A stretch of 64,000 nucleotides of DNA from Balaenoptera acutorostrata. Taxonomy: Eukaryota; Chordata; Mammalia; Artiodactyla; Balaenopteridae. Positions 21,845 through 32,980 of this stretch are shown here, in pieces (positions within the stretch are counted from its first letter, which is position 1; each line of letters starts with the position of its first letter). The notes beneath the pieces are model-generated. The model saw only the letters and a list, made by a program, of their open reading frames with translations, did no database searches and was not told where the DNA came from. The translations under genes were made by a program, and so were the position numbers. The DNA lies in contig NC_080067.1 in NCBI RefSeq assembly GCF_949987535.1, positions 6,448,001-6,512,000 of the forward strand, read 5' to 3'.

Positions 21845-23040
21845 CCAATTCATTCATGTATTCAATGAGTATATATTGAATATCTGCCATGACACTTAGG
21901 CATTCTGTTAGGTACGGGGATACAACTGTAAACAAAACAGACAAATACCCTGCTCACAGGTAATACATATTCAAGGAGGAGTGAGGGGCATTAAACAAAA
22001 TGGCTAACTAAAATATACAGCCTGTTAGAGATGGTTATAAGTGATATATACATGATAGAGGGTAAATATAAAGCAGGGTAGAGAAAAAGAAAATGTGAAG
22101 GGTAAAGGCTAAAATTTAATATTTCTACCATATAGAAGCATAAATATCAAAACTCATTTGTTAAGTCAGAGGCAATACTAAGAAAAAACAAAGATCCGTA
22201 CCCTGGTGGAGTGCCCATTCTAATGTCCTACAGCAGAAAATAAAATTGGCATTATCAATAAGAAAATTATAAATGATGTAGTGTATTAGAAAATGATAAG
22301 TGTTGAGAGAGAAGGGGAGAACAAAGAGGGATTTGGAAAGCCAAGGGGAGAGATACAGTTGGGTTGCAAATTAAAATGTGGTGGTCATTACAGGGGTGGG
22401 ATAGGGAGGGTGGGAGGGAGACGCAAGAGGGAGGTGATATGGGGATATATGTATACATATAGCTGATGCACTTTGTTATACAGCAGCAACTAACACAACA
22501 TTGTAGAGCAATTATACTCCAATAAAGATGTTTAAAAAAAAAATGTGGTGGTCAGGGTAGACGTCATTGAAAAAGTGGAAATGAGCAGAGAGTTGAGGTA
22601 GGTGAGAAAGAAACCATGTAGACATGTGGGAAAGAGCCTTCTGGGCAAAGTGAATAGCCAGTGTAAGGAACCCATGAATGGAGTTTGCCAGTTTGTTCCA
22701 AAAACATCAGTGAGGCCAGGGTGTCTGGGGTGCAGTTAGCATTGGGAAGTAGCGTAGGATCTGGAGTCTGGGAGACCAAGGGGGCCAGGGTCTGCATGGC
22801 TCAGTGGGACATTCTTGGGTTTAAGACAAACTGAAAGCAGTGCCAAGTTTTCTTAGAGTAATTACGCAATTGGGCATTTTTCTTCTGGTTGCTGTGTTTG
22901 GAATAGACTGTATAAGGGCACAGGGGGAAGGAGGTGAGGGTACCAGGGGTTATTTTAGTAATCCAGACAGGAAACAATGGAGGTACAGAAGAGGGTAGTG
23001 GCCATGGAGGTAGGAGGAAGTACTTGGATTCTGTGTCTAT
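21845..23040 (+). repeat. Ancient high-copy interspersed repeat, split by an L1 tail
   Basis: It has the order typical of an old mammalian repeat: 'tattgaatatctgccatgac' (21875-21894), 'aaacaaaacagacaaatacc' (21930-21949), 'ttctggttgctgtgtttgga' (22883-22902), then 'ttattttagtaatccagaca' (22950-22969). A short L1 at 22388-22539 interrupts it. I recognise the consensus but cannot name the family reliably. Confidence 0.5.
22388..22539 (+). mobile_element. Very short LINE-1 3'-UTR insertion with TSD
   Basis: Only about 150 bp of L1 3' UTR remains, running from 'caggggtgggatagggaggg' to AATAAA (22521-22526) and a short A tail. It is flanked by a perfect 15-bp TSD, AAAATGTGGTGGTCA, at 22373-22387 and 22540-22554. 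The TSD proves a real, severely 5'-truncated insertion into the surrounding repeat. Confidence 0.95.
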
Positions 23041-23081
23041 CACTGCAGTACATCAAGAAATAACGAGAATGAAGGCAAAGT

Positions 23082-23104
23082 AAAAAAAAAAAAAAAAAAA
23101 AAAA
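23082..23104. repeat. Poly(A) tract
   Basis: An uninterrupted run of about 23 A residues. No element body is obvious immediately upstream beyond the ancient repeat. Confidence 0.85.
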
Positions 23105-23219
23105 GCCCAAAGAAAGAATAGCAAGTTCAATATGGTGTTCTACATAGCCATTAGATCTGTTTGTCATTTGCATAGACAAAATAACCACATTTTCTGGACC
23201 TTTGGGGACCTCCAACACA

Positions 23220-23699
23220 CAATTCCACTGCCCTGGAATTCCTACTGAAAAGTAATAGTTGTAACAGTTTATTTCTGTTTTAGAATAGAATGGTAATTCA
23301 AGACTTCTTATTTTAGTTACAGACCTTGCCTCTTACTTTCATATGTCTTTCAGGAGAACTGAAAAAAAAAAAAAATCAAGAGCATAGTTTTTCTTCTTGT
23401 TGAATGTGATCTATTATATTACTCCTATAGAACTATTGCCAAATGTTGCAGTTTGTTCTTGAATTTGCACACAATTACAAGCAATTTTTAGTTCACAAAA
23501 AGAAATAAGGACCTGAAGAAGAAATAAGCTAACCTTAAATATTCAATTGTGTATCACTATTAATAAGTCTACTCTATAGATTAATAGAACAACATAAATA
23601 TATGAAGATTGTGGGCACACCAAGGAAACATTGTGGCTGTAATCAGTACATGAAATCTTTTAGAATAAAGAAAACATTTACTTATTATTCTCTGAGCTT
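23220..23699. other. Unassigned non-coding sequence
   Basis: AT-rich, with no gene or named repeat. Confidence 0.5.
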
Positions 23700-24000
23700 C
23701 ACCATTCAACCTGGGAGCCACTAAGCAGTGGCTATTGCACACTTGAAATGTGGCTAGTCTGAATTGAATGCACTGAGAGTGTAAAATACACACCAGATTT
23801 CAAAGACAGTACAAGAAAAGAATGTAAATTATCTCACTAACATTTTTATGTTGAATACATGTTGAAATGATAATACTTTAAATATATTAGATTAAATCCT
23901 ATAAACTGTTAACATCAATATAATCTATTTCCTTTTTTAAAAAACATAGCTACTAGAAAATTTAAAATTACATATGTGGTATATATTTGTGGCTTGCGTT
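23700..24000. repeat. Old DNA-transposon-like element
   Basis: 'gggagccactaagcagtggc' (23712-23731), 'cttgaaatgtggctagtctg' (23742-23761) and a terminal 'tatttgtggct' bracket a TAAA-rich core. This matches the layout of a common mammalian element with near-palindromic 'tagccacatgtggcta' ends. The family name is not certain. Confidence 0.45.
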
Positions 24001-24659
24001 ATATTTCTACCAAATATCTCTTCTCTAAGGTATAAAATGAGAAGGATAAAATTTCAAATATTTTCTCCTTTTTCCTATGTCTCCTTTTTAAAAGTTTGCA
24101 TGAATTTAAAGCGAAGAAAAAGAATCTGTTCCTGGTAAGGGAGAGAAAATTGGATAGAACACAGTGGGGAAATGCATGATGTATTTTTAAGGATGTATCT
24201 CCTTCACTCTCTTTTTTCAAGCAGATAATCCTTAACAATAATGAAACAAATTTCCACACATCAGCGATAATACATCCATATGAGCACTTAAGGTCTACCT
24301 AAAACCTCCTGCCTCAGACTTAGAAAAATGTCATTCTGTTTTACTTTTAATTTACTGGCCACTGACATTTTAAAAAAATAATAAAAAATACTGGTCATTC
24401 TCAGTTTCTGTGCCTGAGCAGAGACCCCACTGTTGATTAAACTATTTATTGTTATGGAGAATCCGAAAGAGAATTTTGCATTGTCCAAACCACTTATTCC
24501 TAAATTCCAAACAAAATCTTTACTCAAGGCTTTATAACATTGTGCAACTTAATTATTCTGTTTTTATGTTGCATAATATTTGTTACTTGAATTAATTATT
24601 CTTCATACAGTTATTACATTTGGATAAGTGTACAGAATCCTATAATGCAAGACTAAACA
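24001..24659. other. Unassigned AT-rich non-coding sequence
   Basis: No gene. Possibly continuous with the L1M that follows, but too diverged to say. Confidence 0.4.
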
Positions 24660-25960
24660 TTCAATTAAAATATTTATTTTCCCTCCATTGTTCTATAAGT
24701 AGTTTTCTGTTTTACCCCTATGCACATGATTCATTTTGGTTAATTTTTTGTATAAGGTATGAGACTTAGATCAAGGTTAACTTTTTATTTTTGTGGCCTA
24801 TGGGTGTTCATTTTGTGACCATTTGCTTCCATAGTCTTGATTACCATAGGTATATAGTAAATCGTGAAACCAGGAAAACAGTTTCCTCCCATTTTATCTT
24901 TATTTTCAAAATTATTTTAGCTATTCTAGTTCCTTTGCTTTTACATACACATTTGGGAATAAGCTTACCTATACAAAAATGTTTGCTGAGATTTTGATAG
25001 GAATTATTGTAAACTTGTACTATTTATAGGAATTCACATCTTTACTCTGTCATTTTCTAATTCATTAATTCAGTATGCCTCTCCATTTCTTATTTCCTTT
25101 GGTATCTTTCATCATCTATTGTCTTGAGGTTGGTGTCTCTTAATTGTCTTTTTTACAATCAGTTTGAGATCTTCCTAGTTCTTGGTATCATGCTTGATTT
25201 TTACTTTAATAAAAGCTGGCCTTTTTGGATATTAAGCTTCTGTTTTAGCCTGGTTCCTCTGACACTCTGTGGGATGGGGTTGGGAGGGTGTGCCACCCCC
25301 TCACTGCCAAGTGGGAGCTGAAGTTCAGGTGCCCAATTCTGCCCCCACTGACACTAAAGTAGGTGAAGGGCTTACTCATTCCTGAGTGAGGGCTCTTCTT
25401 CCCCACTAAGCCTCCGCTAATACCTCTCTGGTGTAAAAGGCAGGGTTGCCTTTAGGGTCAGTGTTAGCATTAGGCAGGAATGTCTTGTCACTCTTCCCTA
25501 TGAGGCCTCCACTGGCATCATGGGAGGCAGATCTAATTATCACTGGACGGTGGCGAATGCCCTGATTGCATTAGACCTCCTGTAACGCCACTCCATCCAC
25601 GACTGGGTGTCGTGCTTCAACGATGTACGTGGAAATCCATGGTCTCTATTGACTCTTCATGGGGAACTTATCACCTGGTGACGATGCAATTCCCGGCTCT
25701 CTTCTCTGACCTCTCTGAAACCATACCGGCAAAGGAGGACGTCTAGGCTACCCACTCCATCTTTGCTGGGCTGGGTTGGGGTGGGTGTCACCACTGTTCT
25801 CTGTGGTGTTTGGCTGAAGTAGAGAGGTATGGTCTAACGTTTTCTGTCTTCCCAGGTTGCCCCTTTTCTGGTCCTGTAAATAATGAGGGCTGACTTTTGT
25901 TGGGGTTATTTTTACGTACTGGCATTTCTGGATTGTCAGCTTTTTTAGTTCCAAGTCTGG
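24660..25960 (-). repeat. Ancient L1M, antisense
   Basis: 24720-25010 corresponds to antisense L1 ORF2 C-terminal sequence ('ggttaattttttgtataagg' at 24739-24758; 'tttgctgagattttgatagg' at 24981-25000). The GC-richer part at 25250-25860 resembles the non-coding 5' region of old L1M elements ('tttggctgaagtagagaggt' at 25809-25828; 'gccccttttctggtcctgta' at 25859-25878). The order fits a minus-strand L1 with an internal deletion. Subfamily unknown. Confidence 0.55.
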
Positions 25961-27309
25961 AATATATTAGACAAGAAGAAAACCCAGAGAAGTCAGTACT
26001 GTATCATTCTCTGGGTCTCAAGATCCTTAGCCAAGCTGTGTTCTTCTCTTCATCTTTCGGAGTTGTCTACGTTTATCAGATATACAATACCCAAGATTTT
26101 TGCTTGTAATTAGTGGGAGAAAGAGGGAAAATTATGTTTATTCCATCTTCTCAGAAGAAGAGATCCTTACCTACGTACCTTTTTACTCTTCCCCACCCAG
26201 ACCAGCCAGGCAAGCAGAGTCAATGTGAAGGTTATATTTCTTGCCCTAAACTCTGCTTTTGGACAAAGGTAGATGCTTCTACTTGCAGAGTCAAGGGGGG
26301 ATGTGGAATTGAAGGCATCTCTAGTTTCTCCCTAGCTTCCCTCTATCTGACCCACTTTACCATTTTGGAACTACACACCATCTTCCAAAATGAGCTGCTC
26401 CAGATGCTTTCTTAGAGGAGCACAAAGAAATACAGGTATATAAGGCCTGTTTTTTTGACAGCCTCCATCACTTGAAGGGAGTTATTTAGCTTTTTCCTCC
26501 TACAGGACTTCTAATTATCACAAGGAACCACAGATTATCATGAATCATTTGAGATGCAGGGTCCGCCAGCCCATCCACCTGTACTGTGGGAGGCCTGATT
26601 TTATTAGCACTAACCAGGCTTGATAGATGGATGTCAAGCCAGTCTCAAATTCCTTTACAAAAGAAGCTGTGTAACATTACTTAGCAGGTTACTCATTTAT
26701 TCTGGCTGAATTGTCACTGGATTTGATTTTTAGCAAAGCAGGCTAACAGAGATAACAGCGAGGAGGAAAAGAAACCAGGAGGAGGCATGAAGTCTGTCAT
26801 TCAGAGGGGACTTGAGGAAAAAAAATGGTCCCATGGCCTTTAAATCAGAAGAAATTGCCAGTAGGGATATGTAAGAGTGGGGAAGGGATGAACAGATCAT
26901 ACTAGGTCATACATGCACTCCATACCTCATCATCCTCTTTCTTTAGCACTCTCTAAATTGGGATCATAACGTTTATCTTCCTTATCTCTAAGGGTTTTTG
27001 TGAGGCTGAAATGAGACATGCTGTCCACTTCTCCAATTATAAGTGAGTAAAATCCTTAGAACTGTCAAATTTGCCTTAGTCAATGCCTCCTCTGTATCTT
27101 TTTTGCTTTCCCATCTTCCTCCTCCTCAAGTTTCCATTCAGGGCATTAAGAACATAGAGATAGAAAGAAATTCCAGGATCCACGGGGTATGATGGAATAG
27201 GCCTTGGAATGCCAGTTTTAGTTTTTCATCATAAACCCTGCTGGCATGAGAGCGGAAGAGAATGGGGAGGATACAGGTGGGAACAGGAATGGAGGGTAAG
27301 ACAGGAACT
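25961..27309. other. Unassigned non-coding sequence
   Basis: No gene. The 100-codon plus frame at 26113-26415 has no recognised domain. A possible MIR 3' part lies around 26930-27030 but is too weak to call. Confidence 0.45.
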
Positions 27310-27720
27310 GGCACCCATTCATGAACTATGTGTTAATCACTTACTTATGCCAGGCTCTATGCTGGACATTGGAATAAAAATGTATATGTGGCCTGATCCG
27401 TAACAGGATTCTTGTGAAGAGGAATGAAAATGTACATGTGGCCTGATCCGTAACAGGATTCTTGTGTAGAGGGATAATGAAACAGATAATAATTATACAA
27501 TAGGAGTATTGTCAAAGAGATTTATGGAAGTGTCTCTGAATACCTAGGACTCTTAACTCTGCCTAGCTGTTCAGGGAAGGAAAACTTCACTGAGATGGTT
27601 ATATTCAAGCTAAGTCTTATAAAGGATGATCAGGAGTTAAGAAAAGAGAGCTAGGGAATACTGGATGCAGGAAAGATGAAGAGGACAGCTTGTAGCATCA
27701 AAGATTTGAAGTAACAACAG
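27310..27720 (+). repeat. Ancient high-copy interspersed repeat fragment
   Basis: 'atgccaggctctatgctgga' (27346-27365), 'gataataattatacaatagg' (27485-27504) and 'aagtcttataaaggatgatc' (27613-27632) lie in the order of the same old repeat class as 21845-23040. It contains the 50-bp tandem duplication listed next. Confidence 0.4.
27371..27470. repeat. 50-bp tandem duplication
   Basis: 27371-27420 and 27421-27470 differ at only three positions. The shared core 'gtggcctgatccgtaacagg' is at 27388-27407 and 27438-27457. It is a local duplication rather than a satellite. Confidence 0.95.
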
Positions 27721-30137
27721 AAGTGCTAAAATTTACCATTGGCAAGGACCCACTGGAAAAAAATATAGAGAGATGAAACAGACACACCAAATACAACTTG
27801 AAAGCAAGGTAAAATTTGATGCATTTCAAGTCATCATAAGAATATTTAGTCTTCAAGAGTTTCTCTTTAAGTTAGCAACAGTTTCTTTAAGAATGAGAAT
27901 TCCCTCAACTTGCCTCTGTTCTTAAAACATCAGAAGCTTTATGCTTCAGAGAAAAGAACAAAACTCTTTTTGTCTCTTGATTCCTTCATGTACACAGACT
28001 GCACAAGGCACTTGATGCCACGTTGACTCACCTGATTTCTTATTGGATTTGATAGGGCACAAGCCCTAGAATTCTCTCAAGAGTATAAAAAAAGTAGAAC
28101 AGGAGGAGATCAAGAGTTTATTGTTGCAAATGGATGGCATCAAAGGAGTGGCATTTATTTGCATTCGTACATCTTTAAACCCACTAGGATCCTTGTCCTG
28201 AATCTCTAATCACTGATCACAAACTCCAGGTTTACTTCTGTATGCAGGAGATAGATGTATTTGTTTGGTCCACAAAGCTTTTTAAAAGTCTTGAAATTTT
28301 ACCCATATATATTAGATGACTTTATTGACTCTCTGTAAATATCAGAGCACCTGGCTTTCTATCAATAGATCCACATTTCTGCATAACAAATGGGCTGGGA
28401 GTAAGTAGCTACTGCCCTCTTTACACAAAGCCTGTGTTCTGCAGTTCAGCACATCTCCATCCCTCTCTGTATTCTTCCACCTGGCTGGAGTCACTCATTT
28501 GCTCTACTTTCTTGACTTCAATAGACTTAGAATTCATGAATTCTAAAATAAATAAAACAATTTAAAATATAACTCACTCGATTTTGATAATGTGCCTTAT
28601 TTTGAGTTTCCCCAAATGCAGAACAAAAACATGGATTTGGGTACAAGGAGTTTATTTGGGAGATGATCCCAGGAAGAAATCATATGGGAGTGAAGACAGG
28701 GAAGGGAAGATTCCCAAAAAAGGGTGGATAAATTGAGAACTTAATGCATGGAGTCATTGGCTATCTTTTACGTGACCTTATAAAACATGATTTAGGGTCT
28801 CATGGAGGGGCAAGAAAAGAAGGTTTATCCACCATTTCTCCTCGCTCATTGGTTGAGAACCATGCCTGGGAGCCTGTCCCTCTCCTCCATGCTCAGCCTT
28901 CTTCCAGGCTGCCTGAGCACAGAGCAGTGGAGGCTTGGTCAGGAAGTTGCAGGTGCTTGTGAAAAGGTTCCATGGCAGCTGCAGGTAGCCTTCCACTGGG
29001 CCAAGTGATGTGGATGAGCTGACAACAGTTTCTGCTACGTAACGATAGTCCTTAAATGGAATGTTAGTTCAGGTCCTTTGGGAACCAGACAATAAGGTAA
29101 GATTAAGCATACAAAGATTTTGTTAGGGGAAATACCTGAGTGAGAAAATGGGAAAAGGAGAGTCAGGAGACCTCAATGCAGATCTGACCTTGAATGAGGA
29201 AGAGAGGAAACAAGGGTGAGGTGCAAGTGTTGCAGACTGCCAAGCCATCTAAGAAAGGTTTAGCAAAGCCACTGGGAAGTCCTAGGGCTAAAATTTGCTG
29301 TCAGAGGAGTTCCAAGTCTTCCAGGAATGGGCCTGCCTTAGTATCTCTGCCATCCTGCCATTGGCTGGGAGCCATCCTGGGAGGTGTGTCCTCTGCACAA
29401 ATGTGATGGTTCCAGGGCACAGCTGCCAGTTAATTACCATCCTTGCAGTTGAAAGCCTTCAGAGTGCATTCTGATGGCCACCACAAATAGTAATAGAAAT
29501 ATGGCATGGAATACAGCATCCAGTGATGTACAATTATTTTTTTTTGCAGGGGAGAAAGAATAATATTTATTCATAGCTTTATAAAAAATGTGTGGTTGAC
29601 ATAATTTTTTTGTGCTTATAAAATCATGTTTAGTACTCCTTAATCCTCACTAGAATGACACTATAGTAGGAGATCACTGCCTTCTCTTTACAGGTGTGTG
29701 AAATAAAGTCTGGAGATAGCAGGTAATTTTTCCAATTACCTAGGAGGCTTAGAGGAGAAGGTCTTTTTCAATCATCTTAGAGGGCAGACCTAGAACTTTA
29801 GAGGCTTAGAGCTCACCTCTGCCTCCTAAGGTGTTAGCCATCTACGTGTAACTCCTCTTCTCCCACCAGATGTTAGAAAGTGGTAGATTCATTTTTTTTT
29901 TTTTTTTGTCCACACTACACACACATCAGGAATTTTAAAGACCTCACAAGTGCAACTCAAGGTAGAGTGATTCAAATGCCCCCAGGCTTCAACTTTCTCC
30001 TTCTGGGGCCTCCCTAAAAAATGACTTGGAAATGCCCTTGGCATGTCTCATTGCACTATCTTGCTCACTGCTTGCTCACAGATCATGGAACAATTTGGAA
30101 GCTGATGAGGTATAAATATTATGGTTCAAAACTCAGT
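27721..30137. other. Unassigned non-coding sequence with two similar modules
   Basis: No gene. Blocks at about 28636-28740 and 29095-29190 share the pattern caagg/caaag, 'ttttgttaggggaaatacc'-like text and a purine-rich GGGAAGG/GGAAAAGG stretch. This may be an old LTR or DNA element in two pieces. Overlapping frames of about 70 codons on both strands (28744-29008) look spurious. Confidence 0.35.
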
Positions 30138-30372
30138 GACAACCAAATGTAAAATAGATAGCTAGTGGGAAGCAGCTACATCGCATGGGGAGATCAGCTC
30201 GGTGCTTTGTGACCACCTAGAGGGGTGGGATAGGGAGGGTGGGAGGGAGACGCAAGAGGGAGGAAATATGGGGATATATGTATATGTATAGCTGATTCAG
30301 TAAAGCAGAAACTAACACACCATTGTAAAGCAATTATACTCCAATAAAGATAAAAAATAAATAAATAAAAAA
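30138..30372 (+). mobile_element. LINE-1 3'-UTR tail
   Basis: It matches 4165-4400 of the young L1: 'tagctagtgggaagcagcta', 'gagatcagctcggtgctttg' (30190-30209), a G-rich tract, AATAAA (30342-30347) and an (AAAT)n tail. A short deletion relative to that copy lies near 30299. No clear TSD. Confidence 0.9.
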
Positions 30373-31019
30373 GATGTCGAATTTCTTGCCCTGTATGATA
30401 TACTCGAATACAGAACTGTCAAACACCAAACCCTGTCTTAACCATCATTGCTACATTATCTTCCTCCTAGAAGATTGTTTAGTAAGATTCATGAAGAAAA
30501 ATTGTTCTGTGATTTAATTTGTTTGGAAAGTGATACATATTATAATCCCCATGCCCTTGAATAATTAGAAATAACGATAATATATTAAGGCTATAAGAAA
30601 TCCCAAAATTTATCAAAAATAAAACACTTTTATATAACCCACCAGTTTTAAAAATTTTATGACCTAGAAATATTGATTGAAGAATGTTATCAACTTCTGA
30701 TGGAGCTAGTACTCTACAGAACATAACTTGATATCATGAGCTAGGGAAAAGTGACCTAGTCCTGAATTTCCCTCCCTTCTCTTAATATGTTTATGATTTT
30801 ACTAAAATTATTTCTTGTTTGTTCATGAAGCCTTTTAAGTTCAGTATGGAATCCTGAATAGAATTTAAAGAGATGATAACTTAATGTAAAGTCTTTTGTG
30901 GGAAACTTGGTCAACGGCTTGTCCAGGGAACTTGTTGCAGGCGTGCTTCCCTAGGAAATAAATGTGGATTTTGGCTCACCAAGTGCATAATATTGGATTA
31001 GATTTTTAAATTGCATCAT
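30373..31019. other. Unassigned AT-rich non-coding sequence
   Basis: No gene or repeat recognised. Confidence 0.5.
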
Positions 31020-31145
31020 TTTCTAACTCTTGCTAGATCATATGCTCCATGAAGGCAGGGGCTAAGTTTTATTTCATTCACTACTGTATAGCCAGTATAA
31101 TTCTTGGGCCATTAAGAGCCACTGAATAAATACTTGTTGAATAAG
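31020..31145 (+). repeat. LINE-2 3' end
   Basis: 'gctccatgaaggcaggggct' (31051-31070), 'cactactgtatagccagtat' (31080-31099) and 'gaataaatacttgttgaata' (31124-31143) follow the L2 3' consensus closely. Confidence 0.8.
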
Positions 31146-31184
31146 ATCTTGAATGATTTCACAACTGAGAAATGGCTTAAAAAC

Positions 31185-31410
31185 TGAGTACATTCTCAAA
31201 ATTAATCACTGTCATTAAAATCCAGGATAGTGGTTGTCCTTAGGGTAGGAGTCAGGGGTAGTGACCAGAAGGGAGCAAACGGAGCCTTCTGGGGTTCACA
31301 CAATATTTGTTCCCTGATCTTCGTGTTGGTTACATGAGTGTGCTCAGTGTGTGAAAATTCATCAACCTGTGCATTTTCCCATATGTTTATTGTACTTTAA
31401 TAGTGTTCAG
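31185..31410 (+). repeat. Ancient L1M 3' end
   Basis: 'gatagtggttgtccttaggg' (31226-31245) and 'gtgtgaaaattcatcaacct' (31350-31369), then 'tttattgtactttaatag', fit the 3' end of old L1M elements. Confidence 0.6.
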
Positions 31411-31724
31411 GGAAATATAGGCAATCCAAAAGTGAACTATAGTTTCATCCATGTCATTAATCCATTCTGAATATGTCAGGTCTCATAGATATATGGAGAT
31501 CAAAAATTCATTACCAACTATTGATGGAGAGTAGGGCGTGGTTAAACCTCATTTTGGTATGCCATCCCTAGATGGACTTGAAATGCAAAGATACCATAAT
31601 TGCCTTGGCCTGGACCTTTCCATCCTGTTTTGGACAGTTTTTAAAGTTATGGTTCCCTAACTGCTTGGGTTATTTAGCAGAGGAGGGAAGTTTCCTCTAT
31701 TGTGATTCAAATTTTTGGTTTTAC

Positions 31725-31912
31725 TTGCATCATTTCATTTAGTCCATTCAACAGTTTTGAGTTGAATGTTTTTAATCTCTGTTTTATAGGTGAAAATACT
31801 GAGACCCAAAAGACTAAATTTATTGGTCCAAAGTTGCAGGGCAAGCATGAGATTTCAACTTGGACTCTCTAGTCTTAAAGACCCAGGCTTTTCTAAAGAC
31901 TGTGCTGCCATG
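31725..31912 (-). repeat. MIR SINE, antisense
   Basis: 'tttataggtgaaaatactga' (31783-31802), 'gatttcaacttggactctct' (31852-31871) and a terminal 'gactgtgctgcc' follow antisense MIR. Confidence 0.7.
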
Positions 31913-32328
31913 GAATCAATTCTTCCTGTAGTGAGAGGAATCACTGTCTTGGATTAAAATAAAAAAAACAAAAAACAAAATAAACAAGCAAAGAAAAAAA
32001 TGTGCCATTCATCACAAATTGGACTCCAAAAACACTATGTTCCTAAGATTTCAATTTACTTTTGATATCAATGTTTAACATATGTGAATTCAATGGATTT
32101 GACTTTTTAATTTTTGCATTTTAAATGATCCATAATAAAAATATGCATATCCTTGTGTGTGCTTCTGTATGTTTTTATACAAACACAAATACTATATATG
32201 TAAGTATAAGACAAATGAAATGTTCATAATTATCAATCAGTAAACAAGTGTTATGTGAATTTTTTAGAACTGTCTTTAACCTTCTGTATTAGACATATTC
32301 ACAAAATTCAATAATACCCTTATCATCT

Positions 32329-32976
32329 TGTTAGGTAGTTAGATATTAGCAGCAAGGTGGTGACAATGGTGAAAAGACAAGGGGGAGTAGCTGAGTTACA
32401 CCCCAACCATCTGGGGACCCTCCCCTGACTTCACCCAGAACAGGAGAAATTATGGTCGTGGGGTGGGCAACTTATCCTGAAAGAGGGACACAGTAACACG
32501 AGGGAACTTCCCTGGGCTGCGCATGCCCAGACCAGACAGGCGTATAACCTACAGTAAACCCAAACTCATTATACCATCATTATAATAAAATCTACATGTG
32601 GTTTTGTTCCCCAGCCCCGTCCATGGGCATTTCTTAGCGAATCAAGGGTGAGAGCATGCGCAATAGTAAACTTGTTACATAGCTCGGGACTGTCAATCAA
32701 ATAATGATCCCCTGTCACTTACCCCGGCTGCCCGAAAAATTCTCGAAAACGCCCTTTAGCCTGTACAGGAAAGCTGATTTCAGTTCGCAGAAACAGGCGC
32801 TCCCTCTCTCTGAGAGTGTACCTATGCTTCAATAAACTTTGCTTCGAGCTTCCGCCGGAAGTGGTAGTCTGCAATTCTTTGCTTGCTATCTCGAGGACCG
32901 AGATTGCGGGTCCGGGTCTTCTCTTGACCTCCTTGGTTAAAGCCCTTGTGACCCAACCCACGCCAACCCCGTAACA
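32329..32976 (+). mobile_element. Solo LTR of a class I endogenous retrovirus
   Basis: A 648-bp block starts TGTTAG and ends CGTAACA, so its ends form the short TGTTA/TAACA inverted repeat typical of retroviral LTRs. It is flanked by a perfect 4-bp TSD, ATCT, at 32325-32328 and 32977-32980. A 4-bp TSD fits class I (gammaretrovirus-like) integration. It is GC-richer than its surroundings and carries AATAAA at 32831-32836, followed by a U5-like tail. No gag, pol or env and no second LTR are present, so it is most simply the product of LTR-LTR recombination. Short minus-strand frames within it (32719-33007) are shadows. The ERV family cannot be named without a search. Confidence 0.85.
32831..32836 (+). 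promoter_or_regulatory. LTR polyadenylation signal AATAAA
   Basis: The hexamer sits about 145 bp before the LTR end, followed by a T/C-rich stretch. This is consistent with an R-U5 boundary. Confidence 0.65.
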
Positions 32977-32980
32977 ATCT

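Noticed and set aside
27371..27470. CRISPR-like or satellite array
   Set aside because: There are only two adjacent copies with no spacers, in mammalian DNA. It is a simple tandem duplication.
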